A stretch of DNA of 64,000 nt from Brachypodium distachyon. Taxonomy: Eukaryota; Streptophyta; Magnoliopsida; Poales; Poaceae. The notes under the pieces are model-generated. The model was given only the letters and a program-made list of their open reading frames with translations, ran no database searches and was not told where the DNA came from. The stretch lies in NCBI RefSeq assembly GCF_000005505.3, contig NC_016134.3, positions 39,556,150 to 39,620,149 on the forward strand, written 5' to 3'. Position numbers and translations under genes: made by a program. This document shows, piece after piece, positions 1-12,947 of this stretch (position 1 is the first letter of the stretch; each line of letters begins with the position of its first letter).

Positions 1-3000
1 AGTCCCCAATATGTGACCAACACAACCCCAAACCACCTTAGCAATAGTGCAATCAAAAAACAAATGAAGCAAAGTTTCATCTTTGTGACAGAAATAGCAT
101 TTAGGACTTCCAGGCCAACAACGTTTTATCATATTATCCTTAGTGAGTACAGCATCCAGAAAAACTTGCCAAAGGAAGATCTTAATTTTCAAAGGGAGTT
201 TAGCTCTCCAGATAAAAGAAAGATTGGGCCCAACAATAGGTTTGCATAACTGGTTATAAGTGGAGGAAACAGAGAACATATTTCTGATCCCCCATTTCCA
301 CAGAAAGGTATCAGGTTTGTCAAACAACACAAGCTCCTCAAGGATTCTGCAAATTTGAGCCCATTGATCAGCAAGATTACCATGTAACCATCTGGAAAAA
401 GTAATGGTGGATACATTATTCTTGAAGAAAGCAACGGATTTATCTTTGTAGTCACAAAACAGGAACAACTCAGAGAATTTCACATATAAAGGTTCACCCT
501 CCCACCAAGTATCTTCCCAGAATCTAATGATGTCACCAGCACCAATACAACAGGATCTACCAGCAAGGTAAAGATGTTTAATCTTCATCAGGTCTTTCCA
601 ACTGGGGGAGTCCTGAATCCTAACAGTAACAGAAACCACAGACCTATCCTGAAGATATTTAGCAGAAACTATATCCTGCCACATTCCTTTTTTATTCTCT
701 AAGCGCCACCACCACTTGCATAATAAGGAAGTATTAAATTCTTCAATTCTCCTAAAACCAAGGCCTCCCTTAACTTTAGGTCTACAAACCCTACCCCATC
801 TCACAAGGTGATATTTCTTCTTAGTACCAGTACCTTGCCAGAAAAAAGTTCTCCTAGTTTTGTCCAGTCTTTCAATCACAGTTTTAGGCAATCTATACAT
901 AGACATATGGTAAGTGGGGACACATTCCAAGCAAGACTTAATGAGCACTGCTCTACCACAAGAGGATAAAGAGCCACCCCTCCAAGCATCAAGTTTCTTA
1001 GCCACCTTAGCACATAGGAAATTCCAGTGTTTAATCAGTAATCTGGAGCCCCTAACAGGAACTCCCAGATAGATAAAAGGAATCTCACCAACCCCACAAC
1101 CAAATAAGTCAGAGTAGGCCTGAGCAATAACATTGTCAACACCAACCAGATAAAGTTCACTTTTCAGGAAGTTAATCTTAAGTCCAGACATCAACTCAAA
1201 GGAGTAGAGTAGAAGTTTCAAGTTAACAGTTCTATTCAAATCATGTTCAAAGCATAGGATAGTATCATCAGCATACTGCAAAATAGCCACACCCCTAGGA
1301 ATAAGGTGTGGGATCAGACCATGGAGCAAGTCATTGGATTGTGCTCTAAACACAATTCTAGTCAAACAATCAACAGCAAGATTAAACAAAAAAGGGGAAA
1401 GGGGATCTCCCTGCCTTACTCCTTTATGGCTCCCACCATATCATTCATTTTGACACAAATAGTACCATTACACAGAACTTTCTTAATCCAGGAGACCCAA
1501 ACAGAAGAGAAGGCCCTGGCTTCAATACAAGACAATAAAAAGTTCCAGTCTATCTTGTCATAGGCTTTCTCAAAATCAAGTTTAAGGAAAATAGTAGGTT
1601 CACACTGTCTCTTAACTTCATGCATGATTTCATGCAGGGAGAGGATACCATCAACAATATATCTACCTCCAATGAAGGCATTTTGATGCAAACTAATCAA
1701 TTTATGCATCACATGTTCAAGTCTAATGGTAAGCACTTTGGTAACCAATTTATAAAGACAGTTGAGCAGACAAATAGGACGAAATTGTTGCATTTTGCAG
1801 GCATCAACAATTTTAGGTAACAAGGTAATAACTCCATAGTTGAGCCTTTGAATATCCAAGGCTCCTTTGTGAAATTCACTAAAAAGGTACAAGATCTCAG
1901 TTTTCATAAAATCCCACCCAACCTGAAAAAATTCAATTGGGAGGCCATCAGGGCCAGGAGCTTTATTCCTTTCCATAGCAAAAAAGAGCAAATTCAACTT
2001 CTTTCTCAAAAAAAAGGTCTAGTCAAAAAATCATTGTCAAAGGGGGTAACATTATCAACTTCAGCCCAAAGGGTTGGGTCCACTTACACTCCATGAGAAA
2101 TGGCAGGACCAAAAAGGGTTTTGTAAAAGTCAGTAGCATGTTGAAGCAACAGAGAGGGTTCAGTAATAGTACCAGATTCACATTCAAGGGAGAAAATAAA
2201 ATTCTTCCTCTTTCTCTCATGAGCAATTTTATTGAAATATTTTGAGTTGTTATCACCCTCAAGCAACCATTTTTGATGAGTTCTTTGAAACCAGTACAGT
2301 TCCTCTTCAGCATATAAATGATGTAAATGAGTCATAATCTCAACTTTCCTAGCACACAAATGAGGCAAAAGATTTCCATCTTCCTCAAGGAGTTCCAGAT
2401 CATCTAACTCTTGGAGTGTTTTCCTCTGTTTTTTCAGGTGTCCAGAGATATTAGCCCCCCTAGCTTCTAAAGTATTTCTTACATCTCTTAATTTTGATTT
2501 GAATAATATCCAGGATAGATTTAGCTCTAACAGGTTCACGTCAAATCTCTCTAAGCTTAGGGACAAAATCAGCTTGCTTGAGCCAAGATAATTCAAATTT
2601 AAAACCAGGATTTTTCCTACTCTGAGCCCCATCAGAAGTGAGAAGAAGGGCATTATGGTCAGACAAGGATCTAGGGAGCTTTCTAACAGAAACAAGAGGG
2701 AAAATGTCTTCCTAATTATCAGACATAAGAACTCTATCAAGCTTGACCAAGGTAGGAGGATCTTGACCATTGGTCCAGGTGAATTTTCCCCCAGAAAGGG
2801 CAATTTCCCTCAGAGTAAAAGCATGAATTATAGCATTAAAGTCATCAATAAAGTGTGAATGACAGTAATTTTGATTTTTCTCCTCAGGGCCCCTAATAAT
2901 ATTGAAATCACTCCCAACAATAAAAGGCACATGTTGCCCAGAAAGGAAGTCAACCATCTCCAAAAGAAAATCATCTTTAAATTCATCATGTGCAGAACCA

Positions 3001-3331
3001 TACACAGACATGAGGGTCTATTTAATCTTCAATTGTTTGTCCCATAAACAAACCAACACAACATATTTGCCAACCTTAGACATATGAACTTCAAAGGAAT
3101 CTTTTTTAACACCCACAAGGATACCACCAGATTTCCCTTCAGAAGGAAGCCAGGTCCAAAGAAAGACATCAAGGGGATCAAACTTTCTCAAATAAGCAGC
3201 AGAAATAACAGTTTTTTGGTTTCTTGCAGGCAAATAAAATCAAGAGAATGCTCCCAAATTATCTCTCTAACACAGGTTCCCATTCCTTTCTTCCCACTCC
3301 CCCTACGGTTCCAGAAAAGACCACTAATCAT
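1..3331 (-). pseudogene. LINE ORF2 (endonuclease-reverse transcriptase), broken, partial
   Basis: The start is MISGLFWNRRG at 3331, typical of LINE ORF2. The endonuclease follows: ICLQETKK near 3230, GSDFNIIR near 2900 and a SDHNALLL box near 2660. Reverse transcriptase begins at APGPDGLPIEFF (about 1960), continues with FLKLDFEKAYD (about 1580) and the catalytic AILQYADDTIL at about 1262-1295. After it comes a thumb and a Cys/His RVT zinc finger (CYFCHKDETLLHLFFDC) near 60-110. In-frame stops at 3018, 2712 and 1416 and a frameshift near 3225 rule out a functional protein. The C-terminus runs off the left edge of the window. Confidence 0.92.
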
Positions 3332-5902
3332 GATATTTTATACCCCCCCTCCTCCTAGTAATTCTCCCAGACCCAGGCTGAGAAGAATTCCTAGGAACAA
3401 CAGGCCCCCCACTGGGCGGCCCAATCAAACCAACTGAATTCAGCCGTGATTGATGTTTTTTAGACTTCCTAGATTGGACCAAAATGAAGTCATCACCAGG
3501 AATCTCAGGTGGATCTTCCACCTCTTCCAAAATAGAAGAGCCAGAATGAACAGGAGAAAGAGGGACATTAGAAGGGACAGTAACAGAGGGAACATGAATA
3601 TGTGTTTTGAGAGAATCTCTCGCAGTTTCAAGTTCATGTAAGATATTAACACATGCAAAATTATCATCTAAAATAAGAGCCCCCATCGCATGTGCCCGAG
3701 AAATAATAGCATCATCCCCCAACACAGAAAAGGAATTAGTAGGGGCACACATACCTTCAAGGTTCTTCTTTTGTAGCAGTGCAGTAACCTTCTAGAGGAT
3801 AGGAGCCTGCGCCTTCTTGGATAGCCTATCACTGAAGCGCACAGGAGCAGCTGCCTTCTTCGCCTTTGGCTTAGCCAGAGGAATAGGGATCACAGGAGAT
3901 GGTTGAGAATCTTGAGTTAAAGGACCACCATCATCAGAGTAACACACATGGTCCTCTGGAACAGGAGAAGCAACAACAGATCCACAGCCCAATTTCTTCA
4001 GGTGATAAGGAGACACACAGTTCCAATCCACATCAGGGCACAGAGCTTTAATCATGCCTTCAACATCCTCCGGGACATGAAACAACTGGGCAGGTAGTTC
4101 AAGCTGAGAGTGTTTAAGCCAAGGTGACAATCCCACATTCACAAGAACATCCAGAGACACAGTTTCAGGATAGCATTCATCATAGGCAGCATATGTGCAG
4201 TGAAGGCCAGAGCTGATTCAGCTTCCTCACACATAGATTCAATAAGTAAGCCACCATACATATCATCACTATCCTCTTCTTCCTCATCAGTAAGGGGGAC
4301 TTCCTGCACAGCTTTCTTATCACCTCCATAGCCACCGCCATCTCCCAATGTCTTAGCAGGAGCAGACTTAGATGGAATGTCATTACCACGATGTCTCTTG
4401 GGTGTATGCATAAAATCAGAGTCATGTTCTTCAGAAGGGATCTCAACAGGAGTCTCTTTCTTACTAGGGCCAACCACAATAGATTCACATTCATAAAAGA
4501 AATCATACAACAGTGTGCCCAAGTAACCCTCAGCAGAAGCTGGAATGCTATGAGCATCAACACAACCCAACTTGATGTGAACATACTCAGATTTAGATAA
4601 GGTTGCAACATCAATATCCAAAGTAACTCCAACTAGAGAGCCCACATAAGCAACCACCGCCTCAGAGCGCATGTCCCCAGGAATGTTACTAACCTTCACC
4701 CAAGCTTGGTGCATCTCCCCTTTAGCACCCAGCGAAGGAGTCCAAGGATTAACATCAATTTTTGCTTTAGTATTTTTAAGCTCAAAGCCCTTGAAGAGAG
4801 ATAGTTCGACAACCTTCTTGGCATTAGGAAAGCGCATGACAAATTTACTAGGACCAATAGGACGAGCAGAACATCACCAAGTACCAGCAAAAACAGGGTT
4901 AAAAGCATCCTCAATTTGGCAAGCAGAGGCAACACCTTGAACAACAGTAATCACAACCGAAGAGTTCTTGTCCTTAAGAGATTTCTCAGAAGGAATCGGC
5001 GGAATGAAGAAGAAACCTTGCCCTTTGGCTTGAAAACCACACATAGGAGCAGAATAATCCTCGTAAAACTTCATTGAACACTCACGCACAGCATGCCCCA
5101 AAAGCCCACACTTCCCACAAGCCCCCTTCAAATTCTGTACCTGAGCTCCACAAGGAGGGGATGCGTCCTCACGAGGGTGCTTGCGCGGAGAAGCCATCGG
5201 TCGGGATGGTTGCTGCTGGTCTCCAGCAACAACCACCTCGATGCGGCCCACGGGAACTGTCTCGGTCGCCGTCGTAGCCGCCCCCGTCGGCGCCAGCCAC
5301 TGATTCGTTCCCGGGAACTCCCCGGTAGTAGTAGCCAAGGCCGCGTCATCCCATCTGGAATTCCGAGCACCCTGACCGTGGATCGGTTGATCCGGGCCAC
5401 GAATCTGGGGATCCAGGGCACGGGCCTGGCCCTGCTCATGGATCTGAGCCCCCCGTTCCTGATCACGATTCCAGACCAAGCCACGACCCCGGCCTTGACC
5501 GCCGCCGCGACCTGCCCCAAAGCCCTCACGCCGCTGTCCGTACCCCCCCCCCCCCCCCCGCGCCGCCACCATGATGTTACGCACACACAGTGGTTTCGCA
5601 ACCACCTGTGCAAAAGTCCGACGGTCACCACTAGCCGTCCCCCGCCACGCTCCCGTCGGCGCTCCCACCCGCACAGGCGGTGAGGAAGGGCGGCGCCAAA
5701 AGTGAGCGAAGAGCGACTCCAAGGAAAACCCTAGAGGCGGAGGGGAAAGTGCGAGGAGTGGAGAGGGGAAGTTGGACAACCTGCAGGATGAGGAGGGGAT
5801 ATCACACCGAGAAACCGTCGATCGATCGCCACGCGTCTGAGAATGGTGTGTGGAACGTGGCGAAACCCTAGCTCCAGACGCTACCTGGTTCGACCGCACC
5901 AC
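3324..5902 (-). pseudogene. LINE ORF1 (gag-like, CCHC zinc knuckle), broken
   Basis: Three open stretches in different frames (5902-4874, 4837-4139, 4160-3792) followed by 3752-3324 together resemble a LINE ORF1 nucleic-acid-binding protein. The first has a long Gly/Arg-rich stretch, then a zinc knuckle CGKCGLLGHAVREC (C-x2-C-x4-H-x4-C) near 5060-5110. The second carries a conserved WVKVSNIPGDMRSEAVVAYV segment typical of plant LINE ORF1 proteins. Acidic and Lys-rich tails follow. A run of 17 C at 5543-5559 lies in the Gly-rich part and is a likely frameshift site. ORF1 would bind element RNA and chaperone reverse transcription. The frame changes make it a pseudogene. Confidence 0.85.
5543..5559. 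repeat. Poly-C run of 17
   Basis: An uninterrupted run of 17 C lies inside the GC-rich LINE ORF1. It is a likely slippage site and possibly a sequencing-length uncertainty. Confidence 0.9.
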
Positions 5903-6230
5903 AGGAGGCGCACCGAGAATGGAACAGCCACGCGCAGGGACGGGTGCGGGAATGATACTTACCGACGTGTGAAGAGCCGAAACCGCTGAGATCCTTGCCG
6001 GCGCACTAATAAGAGTTAACGAGGTATTGTCTCCATTTTGACTCGTTCTGACCCAATTTTATCCTCAGTGGCACCAAGTCAGGCCAAACCTCCCGGTGAC
6101 ACCAGAGCTATCAAGCCCCACCGTTCTGGCCATACACCTGTCCTCACCTTTTTCTTAATCCTCTAGCAGGTACTGCTAATTAGAACACGGGTCCGGAGCT
6201 CTCCCTCATCTCCCATCTCTCTCTATCCCG

Positions 6231-6250
6231 TCTCTCTCTCTCTCTCTCTC
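6231..6250. repeat. (TC)n microsatellite
   Basis: About ten perfect TC units, embedded in a wider CT-rich stretch from about 6200. Confidence 0.9.
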
Positions 6251-6492
6251 CACGGAGGGCGTCTTGCTTAGGGACACGCAGTACTAGTAGTACTCCGCCA
6301 GGCGGCCAGGGTGTTTTGCTTAGCCGCCTCCGTCACTCTCTCCTCCGCCGCCGGTTCCCGCCACCGCGCCGCCTCCGCCAGGCCCCTCTGACCCGAGCCG
6401 CAGCTGGCCACGGAGGGCATCTTGCTTAGGGACACGCAGTACTAGTAGTACTCCGCCAGGCGGCCAGGGTGTTTTGCTTAGCCGCCTCCGTC
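6251..6492. repeat. Tandem duplication, period about 158 bp
   Basis: A block beginning CACGGAGGGC at 6251 recurs at 6409 with near-perfect identity for about 84 bp, including the palindromic AGTACTAGTAGTACT core. The last segment (GGGTGTTTTGCTTAGCC) appears a third time at about 6494-6510, and CACGCAGTACTAGTAGTACT recurs at about 6542. I find no ORF in it. It may be a promoter or 5'UTR fragment expanded by slippage, but no downstream gene can be seen. Confidence 0.85.
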
Positions 6493-6779
6493 AGGGTGTT
6501 TTGCTTAGCCATCCATCGATCCATAGCAGAGAGAGGCAGCACACGCAGTACTAGTAGTACTCCTATAGATTCATTGATTTTTTTCTCCTCTTTGAGATTG
6601 ATGAGGTACTTAGGGACTTGGCTCTATTGAATTCATCCGTGGATTTCGTCGAATTAGGTAGCTTTTGGATTTGTTAGTTTCTTTTTTGAAATGAGAAATT
6701 TCTGTGTACCTCGGTGCTCTAGGTAGTAGGTACCTTCTAAAATTTGTTTGATCCATGTACTATTGTTTGTTTCTTGGTG

Positions 6780-7280
6780 ATCTTGATACATGATGTACTG
6801 CTACATGTAAAGATGTACTTCAAATTTTTTAAGTACACTTGATGCACCATCATGTACCATGGGTAAATGACGAGGTACTAATTTTTATAAATTTTTGTGC
6901 TGTGATTTTGTCGAGACATGATGAGGTACCTAAAAATTGTTAAGATACATGTGATGCATCACGTACCATGGTTACATGACGATGTAATAATTTTGATGAA
7001 TTGTTACATGAGAAGGAATTAAGTTTTGATGAATGTTTGTGCTTATTTTTTGTTCCTGGTGCTTGGTGTATCTGTGATGTACCATGGATACATGATGGTG
7101 TAATAATTTTGATGAATGTTTGTGTTTTTTCTTGATACATGACGTACAATTATGAGTTGATGTACTGTTATTTGAGTATCATCACGTACAACTAAAAATT
7201 GAAGAGGTACTCGCCTTGTTTTGGATAGATGTTCATACTGTGATTTGAGTACCATCGTATATTCTTGTTAGTACCGATAG
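6780..7280. repeat. Degenerate tandem repeat, unit roughly 110-120 bp
   Basis: Several diverged units share a core of ACCATGG(T/A)(T/A)ACATGA(T/C)G followed by TAATTTTGATGAATTTTTGTG-like sequence, seen near 6850, 6960 and 7080. The region is AT-rich, with no convincing coding potential. It looks like decayed minisatellite or transposon sequence. Confidence 0.6.
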
Positions 7281-8822
7281 GTACATGCATAAGCGAGCAC
7301 TTTCGAAATTTCAGCAAGGAAACAAGAGAGCAGGAAGAAGCAAAGAAAAATTCAAAGAGTTGCCGGTGGTCACATCCAAAAGAGAGAGGACTGACACAAA
7401 ATGATTAAAAAAAGATGCCTGACACAAACAGTAATTTTGCTTGTTAACAACTTTATCTAATTAATTAAGAGAGAGAAAAAAAAGAAGAGGAGGGGCAAAC
7501 TAGTGGACAGGAAGTTGGGGGTAGATCACCCCAGTGCTACCAGCTCCGCGTTAACTAACTCAGCGTGTCCAGGTCACCAATTGCACCGGCGATGAGCTCG
7601 TCTTGCCCTCATACCGCTGTACTCCAGCCAATACGACCTTGCCATCTCCTCCTCCATCTCCTCCCGTCATCGTGTCAGCATCAAGTGGAAGGGGACACAT
7701 TAGCCAAAAGGACGGGGATCGGAGAGAGATAGGAGAGATGAAGAGACATGAGAGAGATGTAGATAGAGAAAACCATGGTCAAAACCAGTCAACAGGGTTT
7801 CTTTTAAAACGGTTTTGAGTTTTAAGAGTCCGGTATAGTAAAATGGACATCACTCAAGTTCTTTCTTTGTTATGCTGAACAGCACTCTTATAGCCTAGGG
7901 CAGCTCAGAGCTCTCTGTCTATCTGCTACCCTCGCGTGCGTGCTCTCCAGATGACGAACAGTCTGCAGCGCCAGCTCAATAACACAACCTTAGAAGGCAA
8001 TATACTACCACGATTATAATGACATGCTAGAGCAAACACAGGAGAGATGTATGACAGGATTAACCACATTGTCTCAAATTCCAGTTGATATCCAACCTCA
8101 GGCACATGCAACAGGTTCTAAAAAGTTCAGGGGTTGTTGACAATCCTCAAGCATTTTTCTATGGCAGTTCACACATCAGATGTAGCAACCAAGAAAGTTT
8201 TCCGGTTCGTCATCGAACACTCGTTGGCTAGTAGGGCTGCTTCCTCTCCTCGAACCGATTCTTTTCGTCCTAGAAACAGAGAGCTCGAGACGTTAGTACC
8301 ACTACCATATCCCCGCAATGTGATTTCAAACAAAGAGTTATTGTCATATGTATTCGCGAAAATTAAAGTGAACCCAAAACACGATAACAGATGAATTTGG
8401 ACGATGGCTGATAATGCCAAAATGGCAAAGGGGAAGAAAACTAAAGTACCCATAAGAATATGATCGCCGGTGCTTGGTAGTTGTTGAAAAGCAAAGAGAG
8501 AAAAAAAGAAACTCGAGATATGCCAGGCAATCATCATAGTCTGAGGAAAACGTTTTAAACCTCTCTTGGCAACAAAAGGAAATCCTAAATCCAAATCCAG
8601 AACTTCAATCTACTAATCCATTCTTCACATGACAAAAAAGGAAAATGAACTACAGTGGCAGAGAACCAAGCACAATTAAATTAGACACCAGATTTATATT
8701 GTACAAAGATCTGTATTACTTTATTTTTTCGCGGGACACAAAGATGTGTATGGTTGGCAGTTCAAAAATATGTACTATTTGCTATTTCTAATGTTGAAGT
8801 GGTTGATGAGTGAGATCAGACA
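7281..8822. other. Intergenic, no supported gene
   Basis: The stretch contains short ORFs only. The longest is a 141-codon minus-strand ORF at 8169-8594 with hydrophobic runs; I recognise no family and its codon use is unremarkable. Nothing else can be supported here. Confidence 0.5.
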
Positions 8823-9190
8823 GTTCCAATGTTGTACTGAAGACTAATGTGACATCTAAATTTTTTATCGCAAGTGGAGACACCAGAGAATGATAGTTAA
8901 TGACATAACTTTGCTGAAGATGCATATGAAAGGAGCAAATCACATGGCATTCTATAGTCTAATGTCGTAAACTTTGCTGAAGATGCATATAATGATAGTT
9001 AATGATGTAAAACCTATTGTTTCCTACCATAACGTTCTAATGTTGCACCAGAGACTAATGTAGCATCTAGATTTTTATTTTTTCTGCAGGTAGAGACACC
9101 AGATATTGCTGATAATCAATGACGTATACTTCGCGTAAGATGCATATAAAAGGAGCAGATCACATGGAATTCTATAGTGCACTAACTCTA
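8823..9190. repeat. Diverged tandem duplication, about 210 bp apart
   Basis: Sequence at 8823-8975 (AGTTCCAATGTTGTACTGAA through a segment ending CATTCTATAG) recurs in diverged form at 9033-9190. Shared blocks include GAGACACCAGA, AAGATGCATAT and AGGAGCA(A/G)ATCACATGG. No coding sequence is evident, so it is probably decayed repeat DNA. Confidence 0.75.
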
Positions 9191-10673
9191 GTGTTTCCTA
9201 ATGTAGACTAACCAAGTACAGACACAAGGCAACATTGCCTGCCATTAGCTATCTCAGTTTTGAAAGGAACACCTTTTTGAAATGTGAGACAGCTGTATGA
9301 AAAGAAAATGACCAGGTTGCATATAATTAATAACAGAGTGCTCGAGACAAACAATTTCCCAGAATAAATCCTTCGCGGTGAAGTTTCTGTTCAGCCATGT
9401 GGTTTTCCTTGCCATAATTCAAAACAAACTCGAAAGGTAGGGCCATTACGCAAACAGCCAAACTTCGCCTCTATGCAGTAATGCACTAAATCAGAAGTGA
9501 AGCTACCAGGAAAACCAAAGCTGATACTAATGTTTACAAAAAGGAAGAATGTTGCTCCCGTGAGTAGCGTAAGAACATCAACCTTAGGAAATATATAAAA
9601 GAATCAACATTCAGAACGAATTCAAATCATACAAACAGAGTTGGAAGGTAGTTTATTGTTTACGTAGAAGAGGAAAGAATAGTATCGACAAAGAGCCAAT
9701 AATGGATCTGCAATCTTTTGCAAAAGAAATTGGCAATAACTCTGGCATTTCTAGTTCATCAAGTGGTAAACAATTGCTATTTTGTGTTCTTAAACAGCAA
9801 ATAACTAAGTACCAGCATGCTCTCAGTGGTGTGATCAAGAGATTAACTTGGAGTAAGACAATTTGCAACCAGAGTATTCAGGGAATTACTACTCGCATTG
9901 TGTAACTCTCGGACAGGTAGATTTATGCCAGTGGCAGTGTAAGTGCCAAGTCAATCAGTAGCCTAAAGATAGATCCATATGAAAACAATATCATGCATTA
10001 CATAAGAAGCTTCGCATAAAGGACCATTATTTTCCCTAAGCATGTGTACTTATTGCTGAATGGTTATTCCATGTGTGGAAAGATAAGGTCTACAGAAAAT
10101 ATCAAGGCCAAATCAGGGAAGATAGACGCTAGCCAGATTTTCATTTTACCAATGACCAAGAAAAAAAATACAACCTATATTAAATTTCCACTTTAAAGAA
10201 AATGGTTGGCTGGGAGATGTCTGAACTATGTAGGTTTGTCTGTTTTTTGCTTCAAAACTACTGGTCTTGGCAAGAGAAAGTACAGAAATAGAAATACATA
10301 TGATCGGATCCTTTTCCAATGATAAAGCAATAAAATAAATTATCTTGTATTAGATCAACTAAAATGTACTGTCCTATAGCAAACATTGAATGAAGCATTG
10401 CCTGGCAGCATGAATCACCATTATCTCAGTACAACAACATCATGAAAATCATGTGCCTTAATTTCATCAACTTCATTGTGTGAAAATGAACATAAACCAA
10501 CTCAAACTAAAAATATCAATCAAGCTATCAAAGAACTGGTCATGAAAAATTTGTAGTAGCACAAGGCACTAGTAGCTTTTATACAGACCCTTCACTATTT
10601 AGGTTATATTGGACTAGTGGCACACCAAAGGGTATCAGAAGTAACTGTTAGAGCAATAGCACATGAAACATAC

Positions 10674-11388
10674 CTCAAAAGCCTGCTTCAGGTTCTCAAG
10701 CTCACTGTCTAGATCATTGATTGCCTGGTTATATGCCTGGGTCGGAGAGGACTGACTTGCAGTATGGATCTGAACACAGAGCAAACGGTGAGAAAACAAG
10801 GGAAAACCATATGACCCTAATCCAGCAGAAGAAATAGAACAAACACAAATTTGCACCCTACCCTAACTATGATCTTGTACTGAAGGGGGTGAGGGAGCTT
10901 ATAGCCAGCAAAGAGAACATTTGGGTCCCTGTGCAGCTGCCTGCAGAATCTCATAGATACAGGAGAAGATCAAAAGGGGTGAACATAACAAAGGACAGAA
11001 AAAGCACAACTAGTTTCCAAACTTACATGCGGAGGATGTTGCCAATCGTGTGGTCCTCACGTTCAATTGTGAATGATGCAGCATTCATAATCTTCGTATC
11101 CTTCTCAAATGACACCCTACAGCACATAATCACGGTGATTACAACCATAACATATAGGCAATAGAGCAGCAGGCTATTGAGAGAGTAATAAAACTGAAAT
11201 CTTGAAATATTCCAAGAAATTGTAGCCCACTGCTTCTTTGGGGAAAAAAAGGAACAAGATGTACCCAACAGAGCATCAATTAAAGCAGCATCTGAATAAC
11301 ATATTGGGTGAAGTGTGGGGGTACAGTAGACGTACTTCTTTGTGCCCTCAGGCACAACAAAACGCTCATAGCGGTCAGGAGCATTCAT
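10674..11388 (-). CDS. RPB11: DNA-directed RNA polymerase II subunit RPB11 (last short exon not located)
   Basis: This is the RPB11 subunit, which pairs with RPB3 in the Pol II assembly platform (homologous to a bacterial alpha subunit) in the nucleus. Exons on the minus strand are 11388-11336, 11116-11027, 10940-10862 and 10769-10674. Phases join exactly and give 106 residues beginning [15 protein letters not shown], then [20 protein letters not shown], the [18 protein letters not shown] segment and [20 protein letters not shown]. The first donor is a perfect GTACGT. Plant RPB11 is about 116 residues, so a last exon of roughly ten codons should follow the donor after QAFE at 10674. I scanned down to about 9660 without a convincing candidate. 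A CAG acceptor at 11423/11424 upstream of the ATG implies an intron in the 5'UTR, with a first exon perhaps in the GC-rich block at 11870-12190. Confidence 0.95.
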
Positions 11389-11423
11389 CTCCGATCAACA
11401 CTTGGCTCCTTCCTCTTGAATTA

Positions 11424-12947
11424 CTGCAAGCATGGTTCATTTCACCACAAATGTTACTTTACAAGTCAGAATGCTTCCTGAATGGTTGAACCCCTATCTT
11501 TACTACTATACAGATCTCAATTGGTGGAAGCGGTCTGTCACCTCCAGACCGCGCCACTTATTGATTCGGCACAGACAATTAAGATGAGAATGGATATGTA
11601 TTGTTTGATTTGAGACAATAAATGATACTCCATCCGTTCCTAAATTTTTGTCGTGGTTTTTAGGAACGGCGGGAGTACCACACCATTCATTAAACATATA
11701 CTGTGAAGTAGTAGAACACATCACAACTTTAAAACTGATTCTTTCTCCTACGAAATGGAAAAAAAAATGCACCTCCTCCTCTATATTAATGGAGCATCTA
11801 TCTTCAAATCTATGAAACTTACTCTCTCTCCTATGCAATAGATAAATTAAGCACCATTTGAATCTCTACCTTGCTAGATCATGACGAGGATAACAAAAGG
11901 AGGATAAATACTAGCTCGGGCGGAGGACCCGGTAGAGCAAGGTAGGGCGGCCTCAGTTACGAATTGGGGAAGATTATGACGGGGAACTAAAGGGTTCGTG
12001 GCCTCGTGGGGTGATGGAGGTCGGGACCGAGAGAATCGAATGGGAGATAGATACCTACGGTGGAGGAGACGAGGCAGGGGTCTGCGGCGCCCGGCAGCGG
12101 GATGGGGAGGGAGGGGTTGGCGGCGCTCGCGCGAGGAGGAAGATGAGGGACGGAGCGAGGGGGGGCGTGGGCGGAGCTCGGCACCCAACGGCCCAGCGAG
12201 GCCCCTCAGGCCTAAGGCAGAAAAAAATAAAAAAAAATTGGGCCAAAACTGGTTGAGTTCACGGGCTAAATGTAAAAATGAGCTGGGTTGGACCAGAATT
12301 GAGAAGGTTAATGGCCGAATGTATTAATCATAAAAAAGAGAAACGGATAAACGTCGTGTCCGGCCCGGCCTGAGGTTAATGGCCAAATGTATTGAAGCCC
12401 AGACACGGCACAGAGGGGGCCTCGGGCTGGCCCGGCCCAATTATTTTATACACAATATATTTATTATTTTATATTTTTTATACTATTGTTAATGTATCAA
12501 TATCTTTGCTGAGAATAGTCTCGTTTGCTATGTCACATATCTACTTGATCTTTTTTTTTGTGTAAGTACGGAGATGTTTTTAGAATAGAACATATAACTG
12601 CAGATTAACAGTTATAAAAACCTGAGTTGACAATCAATATCTATTTGTTATAGCCTTATATGAAACATTAGATTACCAAAAATACGTAGCACACAGACCA
12701 TCACAAACATGCAATCAGATTTTGGTGAGCTATTTACAAAAAATATAATTATATATTTGATGGTGATCTATTTCTATGAGACTTATTGTAGTCGCCTTGT
12801 TATGAGCACTCGTAAATATTAAATTGATTCCCAAAATCAATACAAATTCACCTATTCAAATATTAAATGTTGAAACTATAATGTCATACAAATTATTAAA
12901 AAACTAAAAAATACATCAAAATACTTTGTTGCAACCATAAATAATAT
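11424..12947. other. Region upstream of RPB11, no coding gene
   Basis: It holds a short MITE (11628-11675), a GC-rich stretch at about 11900-12190 that could be the non-coding first exon and promoter of RPB11 on the minus strand, and AT-rich sequence to 12947. The Arg/Pro-rich ORFs in the GC-rich part look like composition artefacts. Confidence 0.45.
11628..11675. mobile_element. Minimal Stowaway-like MITE
   Basis: It starts CTCCATCCGTTCCTAAA and ends with the inverted form (TTTAGGAACGGCGGGAG), flanked on both sides by TA. It is only 48 bp, so almost nothing but the two terminal inverted repeats remains. Confidence 0.8.

Larger units (their letters stand above)
1..5950 (-). mobile_element. 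L1-type LINE retrotransposon, degenerate, 3' end outside window
   Basis: Reading the minus strand from about 5900 towards 1 gives the standard plant LINE order: an ORF1 with a CCHC zinc knuckle, then ORF2 with an AP-type endonuclease, a reverse transcriptase with the YADD box, and an RVT-type zinc finger. Such elements copy by target-primed reverse transcription. ORF2 starts (ATG at 3331) a few bases before the ORF1 stop (3324), a compact ORF1/ORF2 junction. Several stops and frameshifts (near 3225, 3018, 2712 and 1416) show that this copy is inactive. The poly(A) tail and 3' flank lie left of base 1, so the target-site duplication cannot be read. The 5' boundary near 5950 is approximate. Confidence 0.93.

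Noticed and set aside
8169..8594. Minus-strand ORF of 141 codons with hydrophobic stretches
   Set aside because: No family recognised, no splice or neighbour context, AT-rich intergenic setting. It could be chance, so it is not called a gene.
11874..12327. Arg/Pro-rich ORFs upstream of RPB11
   Set aside because: Probably a GC-rich promoter or non-coding first exon; low-complexity translation.
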